Positions 1 to 5,473 of a stretch of 5,859 nucleotides of DNA are shown here, one piece after another (the stretch's first letter is position 1; each line of letters starts with the position of its first letter). Source of the stretch: an uncultured Eubacterium sp. (lineage in GTDB: Bacteria; Bacillota; Clostridia; Oscillospirales; Acutalibacteraceae); the NCBI GenBank assembly GCA_945980015.1, contig CAMFQI010000088.1:1-5859 (forward strand). The letters run 5' to 3'. The notes beneath the pieces are model-generated. The model was not told the DNA's origin. It made no database searches and was given only the letters and a program-made list of their open reading frames with translations. A program made the translations under genes and the position numbers.

Positions 1-14
1 TCTCAACAGCCTAC

Positions 15-55
15 CAGCGTGTCGAAATTTATTATTTGTCTTTTTCGACACGCTG
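15..55. repeat. long hairpin in repeat copy 1
   Basis: CAGCGTGTCGAAA at 15-27 pairs perfectly with TTTCGACACGCTG at 43-55, leaving a 15-base AT-rich loop. No T-tract follows directly, so it is not itself a clear terminator, but it sits just before one (57-90). It could be an RNA 3'-end stabilising structure or part of a mobile repeat. The same hairpin is at 1685-1725. Confidence 0.8.
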
Positions 56-56
56 T

Positions 57-90
57 AAGGATTTATTGAAGAATAAATCCTTTTTTATTT
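57..90 (+). terminator. rho-independent terminator, repeat copy 1
   Basis: AAGGATTTATT (57-67) pairs with AATAAATCCTT (72-82) around a GAAG loop, and a T-rich run TTTTATTT follows at 83-90. The T-run lies only on the + side, so it would end transcription entering from upstream of the window, probably from an RHS-type gene. Confidence 0.7.
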
Positions 91-96
91 ATTTTG

Positions 97-189
97 CGGA
101 CGATTAATAATCGTCCCTACGGTAGTTTGAATATTCAAGAAGTCTTATCATTTATACGACACTTCGTAGGGACGAGCATCGCTCGTCCG
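97..189. mobile_element. MITE-like 93-bp double-hairpin element, copy 1
   Basis: The ends are imperfect terminal inverted repeats of about 24 bp (98-121 against 165-188) sharing GGACGA and CGTCCCTACG but differing in the centre. Each end also folds on itself: GGACGATT/AATCGTCC (98-105, 109-116) and GGACGAGC/GCTCGTCC (170-177, 181-188). The middle holds the palindrome TTGAATATTCAA (127-138). There is no coding capacity, so any movement would need a transposase in trans. From memory, GTAGGGACGAGC-type palindromes are common in intergenic DNA of gut Clostridia; I cannot verify this here. Target-site duplications are not clear. Confidence 0.6.
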
Positions 190-215
190 TTTTATTGCAT
201 CGGATAGTTAATTTA

Positions 216-244
216 TTGACAATCTTGACATTTTCATATATACT
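216..244 (+). promoter_or_regulatory. sigma-A-type promoter of the Imm26 gene
   Basis: TTGACA at 216-221, a 17-base spacer, then TATACT at 239-244 make a near-consensus housekeeping promoter. It starts 12 bases after the end of repeat copy 1, so it belongs to the unique DNA of the island. A second TTGACA at 225-230 has no equally good -10. Transcription would start near 250 and give a leader of about 125 bases before the gene at 375. Confidence 0.65.
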
Positions 245-248
245 GAAA

Positions 249-272
249 TTAATGATAAATATATATCATTAA
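249..272. promoter_or_regulatory. inverted repeat at the predicted transcription start
   Basis: TTAATGATA (249-257) and TATCATTAA (264-272) are perfect 9-bp arms around a 6-base AT spacer, immediately after the -10 box at 239-244. The position fits an operator for a dimeric repressor or a 5'-end RNA hairpin. The AT content is high enough for chance occurrence to be possible. The remaining bases to 374 show no ORF with a ribosome binding site. Confidence 0.4.
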
Positions 273-374
273 CAAATTTGAGATTCAAATGGAACCAATC
301 CCTGTGCTATAAAAACCCTAAAAAAGACCTATATATATCTTCATCAAGAGATGAGTTTGGAGTGTTAAAGTAAA

Positions 375-806
375 ATGGGATATAGAATAAAAATAGGAAA
401 TATTTATGAGATTCCTCTTCCAAATGGAACAAACGCTTATGGAAGATTGTATAAAGAATATACATTAGCTATATATAATACTCGTGCTTATAATTATAAT
501 GAACTTCCTAATACTGAAGAATACCAGTGTTTCATTGGTGTATATAAAGATTTATTAACAGATGGCCGATGGAAAATTGTTGGGAAACGAGCATTTGCAA
601 ATGAAGAGGATGCTTGGCCTCCTCCGCAATGTGTAGTTTCTGCAAATGGTAAAGGTTCATTATATTATAAAGGTGTAATAAGTGATTGTACTTATGAAGA
701 ATGTAAGGATTTGGAAATAGCTGCAGCATGGGATAGACATCATGTAATTGATAGACTTATGGGAGACTCAAAATGGGAGAATTCCCTGAGAAAACCACAA
801 CCATAG
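375..806 (+). CDS. Imm26-family immunity protein
   Basis: This 143-residue soluble protein has no signal peptide or membrane segment. I recognise the Imm26 (polymorphic-toxin immunity) pattern: an opening GNIYEIPLPNGTNAYGRL at about 8-25, then GVYKDLLTDGRWKIVG at 55-70, a WPPPQC block at 81-86 and a closing AAAWDRHHVIDRLMG at 116-130. The family is known from bioinformatic work on toxin loci as cytoplasmic proteins that should bind and block a cognate toxin; the partner of this one is unknown and no toxin gene is next to it. GGAG at 359-362 is 12 bases from the ATG, slightly far but the only candidate. A strong promoter lies upstream. Codon use is visibly more AT-rich than alaS, consistent with acquired DNA. 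Length looks complete. Family call from memory of motifs, not from a profile search. Confidence 0.75.
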   Translation: MGYRIKIGNIYEIPLPNGTNAYGRLYKEYTLAIYNTRAYNYNELPNTEEYQCFIGVYKDLLTDGRWKIVGKRAFANEEDAWPPPQCVVSANGKGSLYYKGVISDCTYEECKDLEIAAAWDRHHVIDRLMGDSKWENSLRKPQP

Positions 807-831
807 AACACAGGAGCCAATTCTTAGTGTG
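806..831. repeat. degenerate REP-like hairpin at the Imm26 stop
   Basis: The sequence starting GAACACAGG at 806, then TTC at 821-823 and GTGTG at 827-831, resembles the intact repeat at 893-918 with several mismatches. Only CACA/TGTG at 809-812 and 828-831 still pair. The last base of the TAG stop is the first base of this element. It may be a decayed fourth copy; chance resemblance is possible. Confidence 0.3.
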
Positions 832-857
832 AAAAAAGATGTGATTAAACTCTCGTA

Positions 858-890
858 CATAGTCACTAAAACAGTTCTATAACGACTATG
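858..890. repeat. short inverted repeat in the intergenic gap
   Basis: CATAGTC (858-864) and GACTATG (884-890) are perfect 7-bp arms with a 19-base loop, ending directly where REP-like copy 1 begins. There is no T-tract. The rest of the 807-1028 gap contains no convincing ORF or promoter beyond the REP-like repeats. Confidence 0.35.
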
Positions 891-895
891 GGGAA

Positions 896-918
896 CACAG
901 GGGACGGTTCCTTGTGTT
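896..918 (+). repeat. REP-like hairpin, copy 1
   Basis: CACAGGGGACGGTTCC (896-911) followed by TTGTGTT folds into a stem with its own ends (AACACAGGGG from 894 against TTCCTTGTGTT, with two G-T pairs). It is the reverse complement of copies 2 and 3, matching copy 2 at 22 of 23 positions. From memory, CAGGGGACGGTTC-type repeats are widespread short palindromes in bacterial genomes, often linked to REP-associated Y1-type (RAYT) transposases; none is in this window. Confidence 0.75.
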
Positions 919-934
919 TATGAGAAATGAAGAG

Positions 935-951
935 TGCACAACCTCTGTGCA
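935..951. repeat. inner hairpin between REP-like copies 1 and 2
   Basis: TGCACA (935-940) pairs with TGTGCA (946-951) around a 5-base loop. It lies inside the loop formed when inverted copies 1 and 2 pair, so the whole 896-1002 segment could fold as one large cruciform or RNA hairpin with this as its tip branch. Confidence 0.4.
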
Positions 952-978
952 GTTTTATCGGAATTGTAAGAAAATATT

Positions 979-1004
979 GAACACAGGGAACCGTCCCCTG
1001 TGCA
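979..1004 (-). repeat. REP-like hairpin, copy 2
   Basis: CACAGGG (982-988) pairs with CCCTGTG (996-1002) around a 7-base loop. The 26 bases 979-1004 are identical to 1581-1606 and inverted relative to copy 1. It ends ten bases before the ribosome binding site of the gene at 1029, so it would sit in that gene's leader if transcription enters from the left. Confidence 0.8.
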
Positions 1005-1028
1005 GTGTGTTCCAGGAGTTGATCAATC

Positions 1029-1382
1029 ATGGATAGGAAATTAGTATGTGATTGTGATGAGAGAATAGGATTAAGTATTAATTCTGTTAAACTATTTGAC
1101 GAATTAAAAAATTTTTTTGAATCCCAAACAACTGCTAAAATCTTTGAAGAATTAAAACCTAATACTCCATATTACAGTTGGAAAAATGGAAATGAAACTG
1201 TTGAATGGTATGCTACAAAATGGTATAAATGCAATTTTTGTAACTGTTTATGGGAATTTAATTATCCGGACTTTCCAACTAAAGGATTTGTAAGAAAATT
1301 TCCAAACGGGACTTATAAACCGAGTAAAATAATTGTTAATGGAAGAATAATCGAAAACGCAGAAGACGATTCTTTATTTTAA
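1029..1382 (+). CDS. Unknown small Cys-rich protein, possible immunity protein
   Basis: I do not recognise this 117-residue family. It has no signal peptide or membrane segment. Visible features are a CDC pair at residues 7-9 and a KCNFCNC cluster at 68-73 within a Trp/Tyr-rich stretch running into LWEFNYPDFPTKGFVRKF (74-91). The CxC and CxxC pairs could bind zinc as a small ribbon. AGGAG at 1014-1018 is 10 bases before the ATG, which fixes the start. No separate promoter is evident; it may be read through from the Imm26 promoter at 216-244 despite the REP-like hairpins between. It has its own terminator at 1391-1415 and is flanked by 26-bp direct repeats. Composition is AT-rich like Imm26. 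Its place between an immunity gene and an RHS remnant suggests, but does not show, an immunity role. Confidence 0.8.
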   Translation: MDRKLVCDCDERIGLSINSVKLFDELKNFFESQTTAKIFEELKPNTPYYSWKNGNETVEWYATKWYKCNFCNCLWEFNYPDFPTKGFVRKFPNGTYKPSKIIVNGRIIENAEDDSLF

Positions 1383-1387
1383 CAAAC

Positions 1388-1415
1388 GGAGCAGAGTGGG
1401 TAACCACTCTGCTTT
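1388..1415 (+). terminator. terminator of the unknown Cys-rich gene
   Basis: GCAGAGTGG (1391-1399) and CCACTCTGC (1404-1412) form a perfect 9-bp stem with a GTAA tetraloop, extended by A-T and two G-T pairs, with TTTG following. It starts six bases after the TAA stop. The T-tract is short, so termination may be partial. Confidence 0.6.
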
Positions 1416-1435
1416 GTGAAAATCCAATATGCTAA

Positions 1436-1739
1436 CCCGAAAATCGCTTAAAAGCTATCAAAGAGTATGACACGCTGTTAACGGCGGCACTCTATGACGG
1501 CAACGGCGACCGTATTTTTTGAAATAAACAGGGATGGTTTTATTGTGCCGGTAAATATAAATGGGCAGCGCGAGCAAGGGGAACACAGGGAACCGTCCCC
1601 TGTGCAAACATTGTTCGGTCAAGGTACCGATGTACATCTTCCCTCGCAAGAAAACGAAATTCAGCCCATTTCTCAACAGCCTACCAGCGTGTCGAAATTT
1701 ATTATTTGTCTTTTTCGACACGCTGTAAGGATTTATTGA
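1436..1739 (+). pseudogene. RHS/YD-repeat toxin gene remnant, frameshifted
   Basis: Starting at 1439 one frame reads ENRLKAIK and then EYDTLLTAALYDGNGDRIF, the typical YD-repeat pattern of RHS proteins (large secreted or surface polymorphic toxins with a variable C-terminal tip). It stops at TGA 1520-1522. Skipping one T in the six-T run at 1515-1520 restores a frame that continues EINRDGFIVPVNINGQ and stays open to TGA at 1737-1739, inside repeat copy 2. REP-like copy 3 lies within this frame without introducing a stop. There is no start codon or ribosome binding site upstream of the YD-repeat part (TAA at 1433-1435), and only about 100 codons remain of a family whose members are usually over 1000. 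The last part after about 1607 is not recognisable; I infer a dead fragment, not a working gene. The rest of the 1383-1944 gap is repeat and terminators. Confidence 0.65.
1581..1606 (-). repeat. REP-like hairpin, copy 3
   Basis: These 26 bases are identical to copy 2 (979-1004), with the stem CACAGGG/CCCTGTG at 1584-1590 and 1598-1604. It is embedded in the RHS remnant. Copies 2 and 3 are direct repeats enclosing the whole unknown gene with its ribosome binding site and terminator, 602 bp apart. Confidence 0.8.
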
Positions 1740-1760
1740 AGAATAAATCCTTTTTTATTT
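1727..1760 (+). terminator. rho-independent terminator, repeat copy 2
   Basis: It is the same stem as at 57-90: AAGGATTTATT (1727-1737) with AATAAATCCTT (1742-1752), then TTTTATTT. It would end any transcript leaving the island to the right. Confidence 0.65.
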
Positions 1761-1766
1761 ATTTTG

Positions 1767-1859
1767 CGGACGATTAATAATCGTCCCTACGGTAGTTTGA
1801 ATATTCAAGAAGTCTTATCATTTATACGACACTTCGTAGGGACGAGCATCGCTCGTCCG
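1767..1859. mobile_element. MITE-like 93-bp double-hairpin element, copy 2
   Basis: It is an exact copy of 97-189, with terminal hairpins GGACGATT/AATCGTCC and GGACGAGC/GCTCGTCC. Because identity continues on both sides of the element, the two copies arose with the whole 204-bp repeat and not by two separate insertions. Confidence 0.6.
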
Positions 1860-1910
1860 TTTTATTGCATCGGAGCCTGAATATGTAAGACAAAGCACTG
1901 TTTTAACAAC

Positions 1911-1943
1911 AAACGCTCCCCTTAGAAAAGGAGAGCGTTTTTT
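1911..1943 (-). terminator. operon terminator, probably bidirectional
   Basis: AAACGCTC-C-CCTT (1911-1923) pairs with AAGG-A-GAGCGTTT (1928-1940), a 12-pair stem with one C-A mismatch and an AGAA loop. It begins four bases after the phosphoribosyltransferase stop, so it should end the alaS operon on the - strand, where TTTGTTGTT follows. The better T-run (1938-1943) is on the + side, so it also blocks transcription from the island. Confidence 0.8.
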
Positions 1944-1944
1944 A

Positions 1945-2487
1945 TTATTTGAAGAATAGAGGGAGCTTTTCGAGATAGATGATATCGTCTCTGTCTGCAG
2001 CGTCGCCCTCGGCTATCGGGAATGCCGAAGCAACAACATTCGCATTAAACTTTGCCAAAAGCTCTTTAACAGCCTTTAAGCTGCCGCCTGTTGACACAAC
2101 ATCGTCAACGATAAGAACACGCTTACCGTCAAGCAAGTCGCCGTCCTCGTGGCCGAGGTAAAGTGCCTGCTCCTTTTGGGTAGTAATTGAAACGTCGCTT
2201 ACCTTTTCGGGTCTATCCATATAAACCTTTACACCTTTACGGATAACAATATATTTCTTTCCGCTTTGCTTACTCATTTCGTAGGCGAGAGGAATTGACT
2301 TTGCCTCGGGGGTTACTATGTAGTCAAACTCAGGAACCTTTTTTAGCAATTCCCTTGCGCAAACCTCGGTAAGCTCAACATCACCGAAAAGAATAAACGC
2401 CGCAATATCAAGCGTATCGGATACTGCAAATTTTTGTAGCTGACGTTCAATGCCGCCGATTTTTAATGTATAAAATTCTTTACTCAT
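1945..2487 (-). CDS. Type I phosphoribosyltransferase, Apt-like
   Basis: This 180-residue protein carries the PRPP-binding motif VLIVDDVVSTGGS at residues 124-136, with the paired Asp and the T-G-G loop that hold the ribose-phosphate, and an RKG at 83-85 as in adenine/xanthine phosphoribosyltransferases. Such enzymes join a purine base to PRPP to give a nucleotide in purine salvage, in the cytoplasm. The whole-protein pattern (FYTLKIGG start, SDTLDIAAFILFGDVE, EGDAADRDDIIYLE end) matches proteins usually annotated as adenine phosphoribosyltransferase in Clostridia; the exact base is not proven by the sequence. AGGAG at 2502-2498 is 10 bases from ATG. The start overlaps the HIT stop as ATGA, indicating translational coupling. 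Last gene of the alaS operon. Confidence 0.85.
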   Translation of the reverse strand: MSKEFYTLKIGGIERQLQKFAVSDTLDIAAFILFGDVELTEVCARELLKKVPEFDYIVTPEAKSIPLAYEMSKQSGKKYIVIRKGVKVYMDRPEKVSDVSITTQKEQALYLGHEDGDLLDGKRVLIVDDVVSTGGSLKAVKELLAKFNANVVASAFPIAEGDAADRDDIIYLEKLPLFFK

Positions 2488-2816
2488 ATCAGTTTTTCTC
2501 CTAACTGTGTTCCGCCGATAACGTGGAAATGAAGGTGCATAACAGTTTGTCCTGCGTCAGCGCCGCAGTTATTGATTATTCTGTAAGACTCTATTCCCTG
2601 CGATTTTGCTATTTCGGGGATTTTTGAAAAAATGTGGGCAACATAAACGCTGTTATCAGGTGTAATTTCATTCACATTTTCAATATGCTTTTTAGGAACA
2701 CAGAGAAAATGAACAGGAGCGACAGGATTCAAATCCTTAAACGCAAGCATTTTATCGTCCTCATAGACCTTCGTTGACGGAATATTACCGTTTATTATTT
2801 CACAAAAAACGCACAT
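2484..2816 (-). CDS. HIT-family nucleotide-binding hydrolase, HinT-like
   Basis: This complete 110-residue HIT protein ends in the signature HLHFHVIGG, with H94, H96 and H98 forming the histidine triad; H96 of the motif is expected to be the nucleophile position or its partner by family analogy. An N-terminal CVFC (C2, C5) with H44 fits the zinc site seen in many bacterial members. HinT-like enzymes hydrolyse AMP-N phosphoramidates and aminoacyl-adenylates. AAGGAG at 2830-2825 lies 8 bases before the ATG and overlaps the alaS stop, so translation is linked to alaS. It also overlaps the next gene by ATGA. Placement behind an aminoacyl-tRNA synthetase, whose intermediate is an aminoacyl-AMP, is suggestive but not proof of a shared role. 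Confidence 0.92.
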   Translation of the reverse strand: MCVFCEIINGNIPSTKVYEDDKMLAFKDLNPVAPVHFLCVPKKHIENVNEITPDNSVYVAHIFSKIPEIAKSQGIESYRIINNCGADAGQTVMHLHFHVIGGTQLGEKLI

Positions 2817-2828
2817 TGCACATTCTCC

Positions 2829-5456
2829 TTATTTTACAATAGCTTTTACAATTTCAACAGTTGAAGCAATTGCTTCATCAAGCTTTGAAACATCCTTTGC
2901 GCCTGCCATAGCGGAATCGGGACGACCGCCGCCGCCACCACCTGCAAGCTTTGCAACCTCACGGACAACGTCTCCTGCCTTAATTCCTGCGGCAATTGCA
3001 TTTTTACCGCACACTGCAACAATCGTTGCCTTTTCGCCGTTGGCACTGGCAATAATTGCTACTGCGTTATCGTTTGATGCCTTAAGGTCGTCGCCCATTG
3101 AACGAAGGGCATCGGGTGTTGAGCCATCTACTCTTGCGGTATAGACCTCAATTTCACCCACCATTTCGGGATTTGAGAACATATCGGCACTCTTGAGCCT
3201 TGTAATCTCGGCGTTGAGTCTTTGGATTTCCTTATCCTTTTCCTTATTGTCTGCAACAATGCCGTCAACCTTTGAAACGACATCACCGTCGGAAATTTTG
3301 AGAGAGGAAATAAGCGACTTAACAACGGCTTCCTGCTCATTAAGATACTTAATTACATTTGAGCCGGTAAGTGCAGTAATTCTGCGAACGCCCGAAGCAA
3401 CAGAGCCCTCGCTTACAATCTTAAACAAGCCGAGCTCGGCAGTATTTGCAACGTGAGTACCGCCGCAAAATTCGGTTGAAAATTCTCCTGCCTTTACAAC
3501 ACGTACAACGTCGCCATACTTCTCGCCGAAGAGCATCATAGCACCCATCTTCTTCGCTTGTTCAATAGGCATTTCCATCATATCAACCTTTTCGGCCGAC
3601 AGAATCATACTGTTTACATCGTCTTCAACCATAGCAATCTCATCGTGGGTCAAGGCGTTGAAATGAGTGAAGTCAAAGCGCACCTCATTTTCGTTTACAA
3701 GCTGACCTGCCTGTTCAACATGTGTACCCAAAATACTGCGAAGCGAAGCCTGAAGCAAATGAGCCGCAGTATGATTGCGCATAATGGCACGACGTCTATC
3801 ATAATCAACATCGGGGATAACGGCATCACCAACGGAAATTACATCCATTGCAACGCCGGAATGAAGGAATATACCGTCTTGATTTTTCGTTGTATCAAGC
3901 ACCTCAAAGACCTTTTCTTCACCCTTTTGAATAAAGCCTGTATCACCGACCTGACCACCCGAAAGCGCATAAAACGGAGTTTTATCAAGAACTACCGTTC
4001 CCTTTTCGCCTGCGCCGAGAGCATCAACAAACTCGCCGTCCGTATTAACGATTGCAAGCACCTTTGCATCACAGACAGTTTGAGTATAGCCGACAAATTC
4101 AGTCTTCTCAACCTCGAATTTTACGCTTTCACCCTTCCAAGCGTCTGCGCCTGCATCCTTACGTGCTGCACGGGCAGTTGCCTTTTGGTTAGCCAAAAGC
4201 TCGTTAAATCTATCCTCATCAACGGTCATTCCCTTTTCTTCAAGAACGTCCTTTGTTAAATCAAGCGGGAAGCCAAAGGTATCATTAAGCTTAAACGCAT
4301 CATCACCCGAAAATACGGTGCCCTCGGTTTTCTCAACATATTCGTCAAGAAGTGCAAGACCTGCGTCAATAGTCTTTCCGAAGCTCTCCTCTTCGGCAAG
4401 AATAACCTTTTTAATAAGCTCTGCCTTGTCCTTAAGCTCGGGATAAGCAACTTTATTATCCTCAAGCACGGTATCGCAAACCTTATACAAAAACGGCTCG
4501 GTAACGCCTAACAATCTACCGTGGCGACACGCTCTGCGGATAAGACGGCGAAGAACGTAGCCTCTACCGTTATTCGACGGAATTACGCCGTCGCCAATCA
4601 TAAAGGTTGAGGAGCGAACGTGGTCGGTAATAACACGAAGCGAAATATCGTTCTTTTCGTCATCGTGATACTTAACGCCGGAAATTTCGCTGATTTTGTT
4701 CATTGTATTTTGAACGGTATCAACCTCGAAAATATTGTCAACGCCCTGCATAATGCATGCAAGTCTTTCAAGTCCCATACCCGTATCAATATTCGGGTGT
4801 GCAAGAGGCGTATAATTATTGTTGCCGTCGTTGTCGAACTGCGTAAATACATTGTTCCAAAACTCAGTAAATCTGTCACATTCGCAACCGGGACCGCAGT
4901 CAGGCAAGCCGCAGCCGTACTTTTCGCCTCGGTCAAAATATATCTCCGAACAAGGTCCGCAGGGACCTGAACCGTGCTCCCAGAAATTGTCAGCCTTACC
5001 CAAGCGAACGATATGAGACGGGTCAACGCCGTTTTGCTTTGTCCAAATCTCATAAGCCTCGTCGTCGTTTTCGTAAATCGTTACATAAAGCTTATCGACA
5101 GGCATTTCAAGAACCTTGGTACAAAATTCCCAAGCCCAAGCGGTTGCTTCCTTCTTGAAATAATCGCCGAACGAGAAGTTTCCGAGCATTTCAAAAAATG
5201 TTCCGTGACGGTCAGTTTTTCCTACCTGCTCAATATCGGGAGTTCTGATACACTTTTGGCAGGTGGTTACTCGCTTTCTCGGTGGGGTAACCTCGCCTGT
5301 AAAATACTTTTTCATAGGCGCCATACCGGAGTTTATAAGAAGCAGACTCTTATCTCCGTTTGGCACGAGAGAAAAGCTTGGCAAACGCAAATGTCCCTTA
5401 CTCTCGAAAAACGAGAGATACTTTTCTCTTATATCATTTAATGACATCCATTCCAT
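2829..5456 (-). CDS. alaS: Alanine--tRNA ligase
   Basis: At 875 residues this is a full-length class II AlaRS that charges tRNA-Ala in the cytoplasm. In order: catalytic domain (about 1-250) with the RTPDIEQVGKTDRHGTFFEM motif 2 region (71-90) and GMGLERL motif 3 (226-232); a Cys cluster (C166, C169, C182, C187, C191, C193) common in clostridial enzymes; tRNA-recognition domain to about 450; editing domain with zinc ligands H562, H566, C664 and H668 (HTAAH and CGGTH), which removes mis-charged Ser and Gly; a coiled-coil-like segment (about 733-757); and the C-Ala domain with a Gly-rich loop (839-844). All key residues are present. GGAG at 5468-5465 lies 8 bases from the ATG; M4 is a less likely start. 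First gene of the operon with HIT and the phosphoribosyltransferase. I see no T-box leader in the 111 bases before it. Confidence 0.99.
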   Translation of the reverse strand: MEWMSLNDIREKYLSFFESKGHLRLPSFSLVPNGDKSLLLINSGMAPMKKYFTGEVTPPRKRVTTCQKCIRTPDIEQVGKTDRHGTFFEMLGNFSFGDYFKKEATAWAWEFCTKVLEMPVDKLYVTIYENDDEAYEIWTKQNGVDPSHIVRLGKADNFWEHGSGPCGPCSEIYFDRGEKYGCGLPDCGPGCECDRFTEFWNNVFTQFDNDGNNNYTPLAHPNIDTGMGLERLACIMQGVDNIFEVDTVQNTMNKISEISGVKYHDDEKNDISLRVITDHVRSSTFMIGDGVIPSNNGRGYVLRRLIRRACRHGRLLGVTEPFLYKVCDTVLEDNKVAYPELKDKAELIKKVILAEEESFGKTIDAGLALLDEYVEKTEGTVFSGDDAFKLNDTFGFPLDLTKDVLEEKGMTVDEDRFNELLANQKATARAARKDAGADAWKGESVKFEVEKTEFVGYTQTVCDAKVLAIVNTDGEFVDALGAGEKGTVVLDKTPFYALSGGQVGDTGFIQKGEEKVFEVLDTTKNQDGIFLHSGVAMDVISVGDAVIPDVDYDRRRAIMRNHTAAHLLQASLRSILGTHVEQAGQLVNENEVRFDFTHFNALTHDEIAMVEDDVNSMILSAEKVDMMEMPIEQAKKMGAMMLFGEKYGDVVRVVKAGEFSTEFCGGTHVANTAELGLFKIVSEGSVASGVRRITALTGSNVIKYLNEQEAVVKSLISSLKISDGDVVSKVDGIVADNKEKDKEIQRLNAEITRLKSADMFSNPEMVGEIEVYTARVDGSTPDALRSMGDDLKASNDNAVAIIASANGEKATIVAVCGKNAIAAGIKAGDVVREVAKLAGGGGGGRPDSAMAGAKDVSKLDEAIASTVEIVKAIVK

Positions 5457-5473
5457 AATCTATTCTCCAAACC

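Larger units (their letters stand above)
1..204. repeat. 204-bp perfect direct repeat, copy 1
   Basis: Every base from 1 to 204 recurs at 1671-1874; the copies diverge right after the shared CGGA at 201-204. The left limit is unknown because the copy starts at the window edge and may extend upstream. It contains in order a 13-bp-stem hairpin (15-55), a rho-independent terminator (57-90) and a 93-bp double-hairpin element (97-189). Bases 1-69 also carry the last 22 codons and TGA of the reading frame that closes the RHS remnant near copy 2, so a similar RHS fragment may lie just outside the window. Perfect identity implies recent duplication or ongoing gene conversion. I see no gene of its own in it. 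Confidence 0.97.
1671..1874. repeat. 204-bp perfect direct repeat, copy 2
   Basis: It is identical base for base to 1-204, offset 1670. It holds the same hairpin (1685-1725), terminator (1727-1760) and 93-bp double-hairpin element (1767-1859). It separates the accessory island from the alaS operon. The sequence before 1671 is the RHS remnant; the sequence before copy 1 is outside the window, so whether the repeated unit is longer is unknown. Confidence 0.97.

Noticed and set aside
205..374. Short toxin or leader peptide gene before Imm26
   Set aside because: The only ATG near a Shine-Dalgarno-like site (351) stops after five codons; nothing longer with a start signal is present.
893..1606. 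CRISPR array
   Set aside because: Repeats are only three, in mixed orientation and unevenly spaced, with genes between them.
1458..1721. Open frame of 87 codons on the - strand over the RHS remnant
   Set aside because: It is the reverse of the YD-repeat remnant and a hairpin repeat, with no credible start signal or family match.
1..1874. Insertion sequence or composite transposon
   Set aside because: Ends are direct repeats without a transposase gene between them, and no target duplication is visible, so recombination-type duplication is the simpler reading.
3558..4259. Open frame of 233 codons on the + strand opposite alaS
   Set aside because: It is fully antisense to a well-supported AlaRS region, lacks a ribosome binding site and has no recognisable family pattern.
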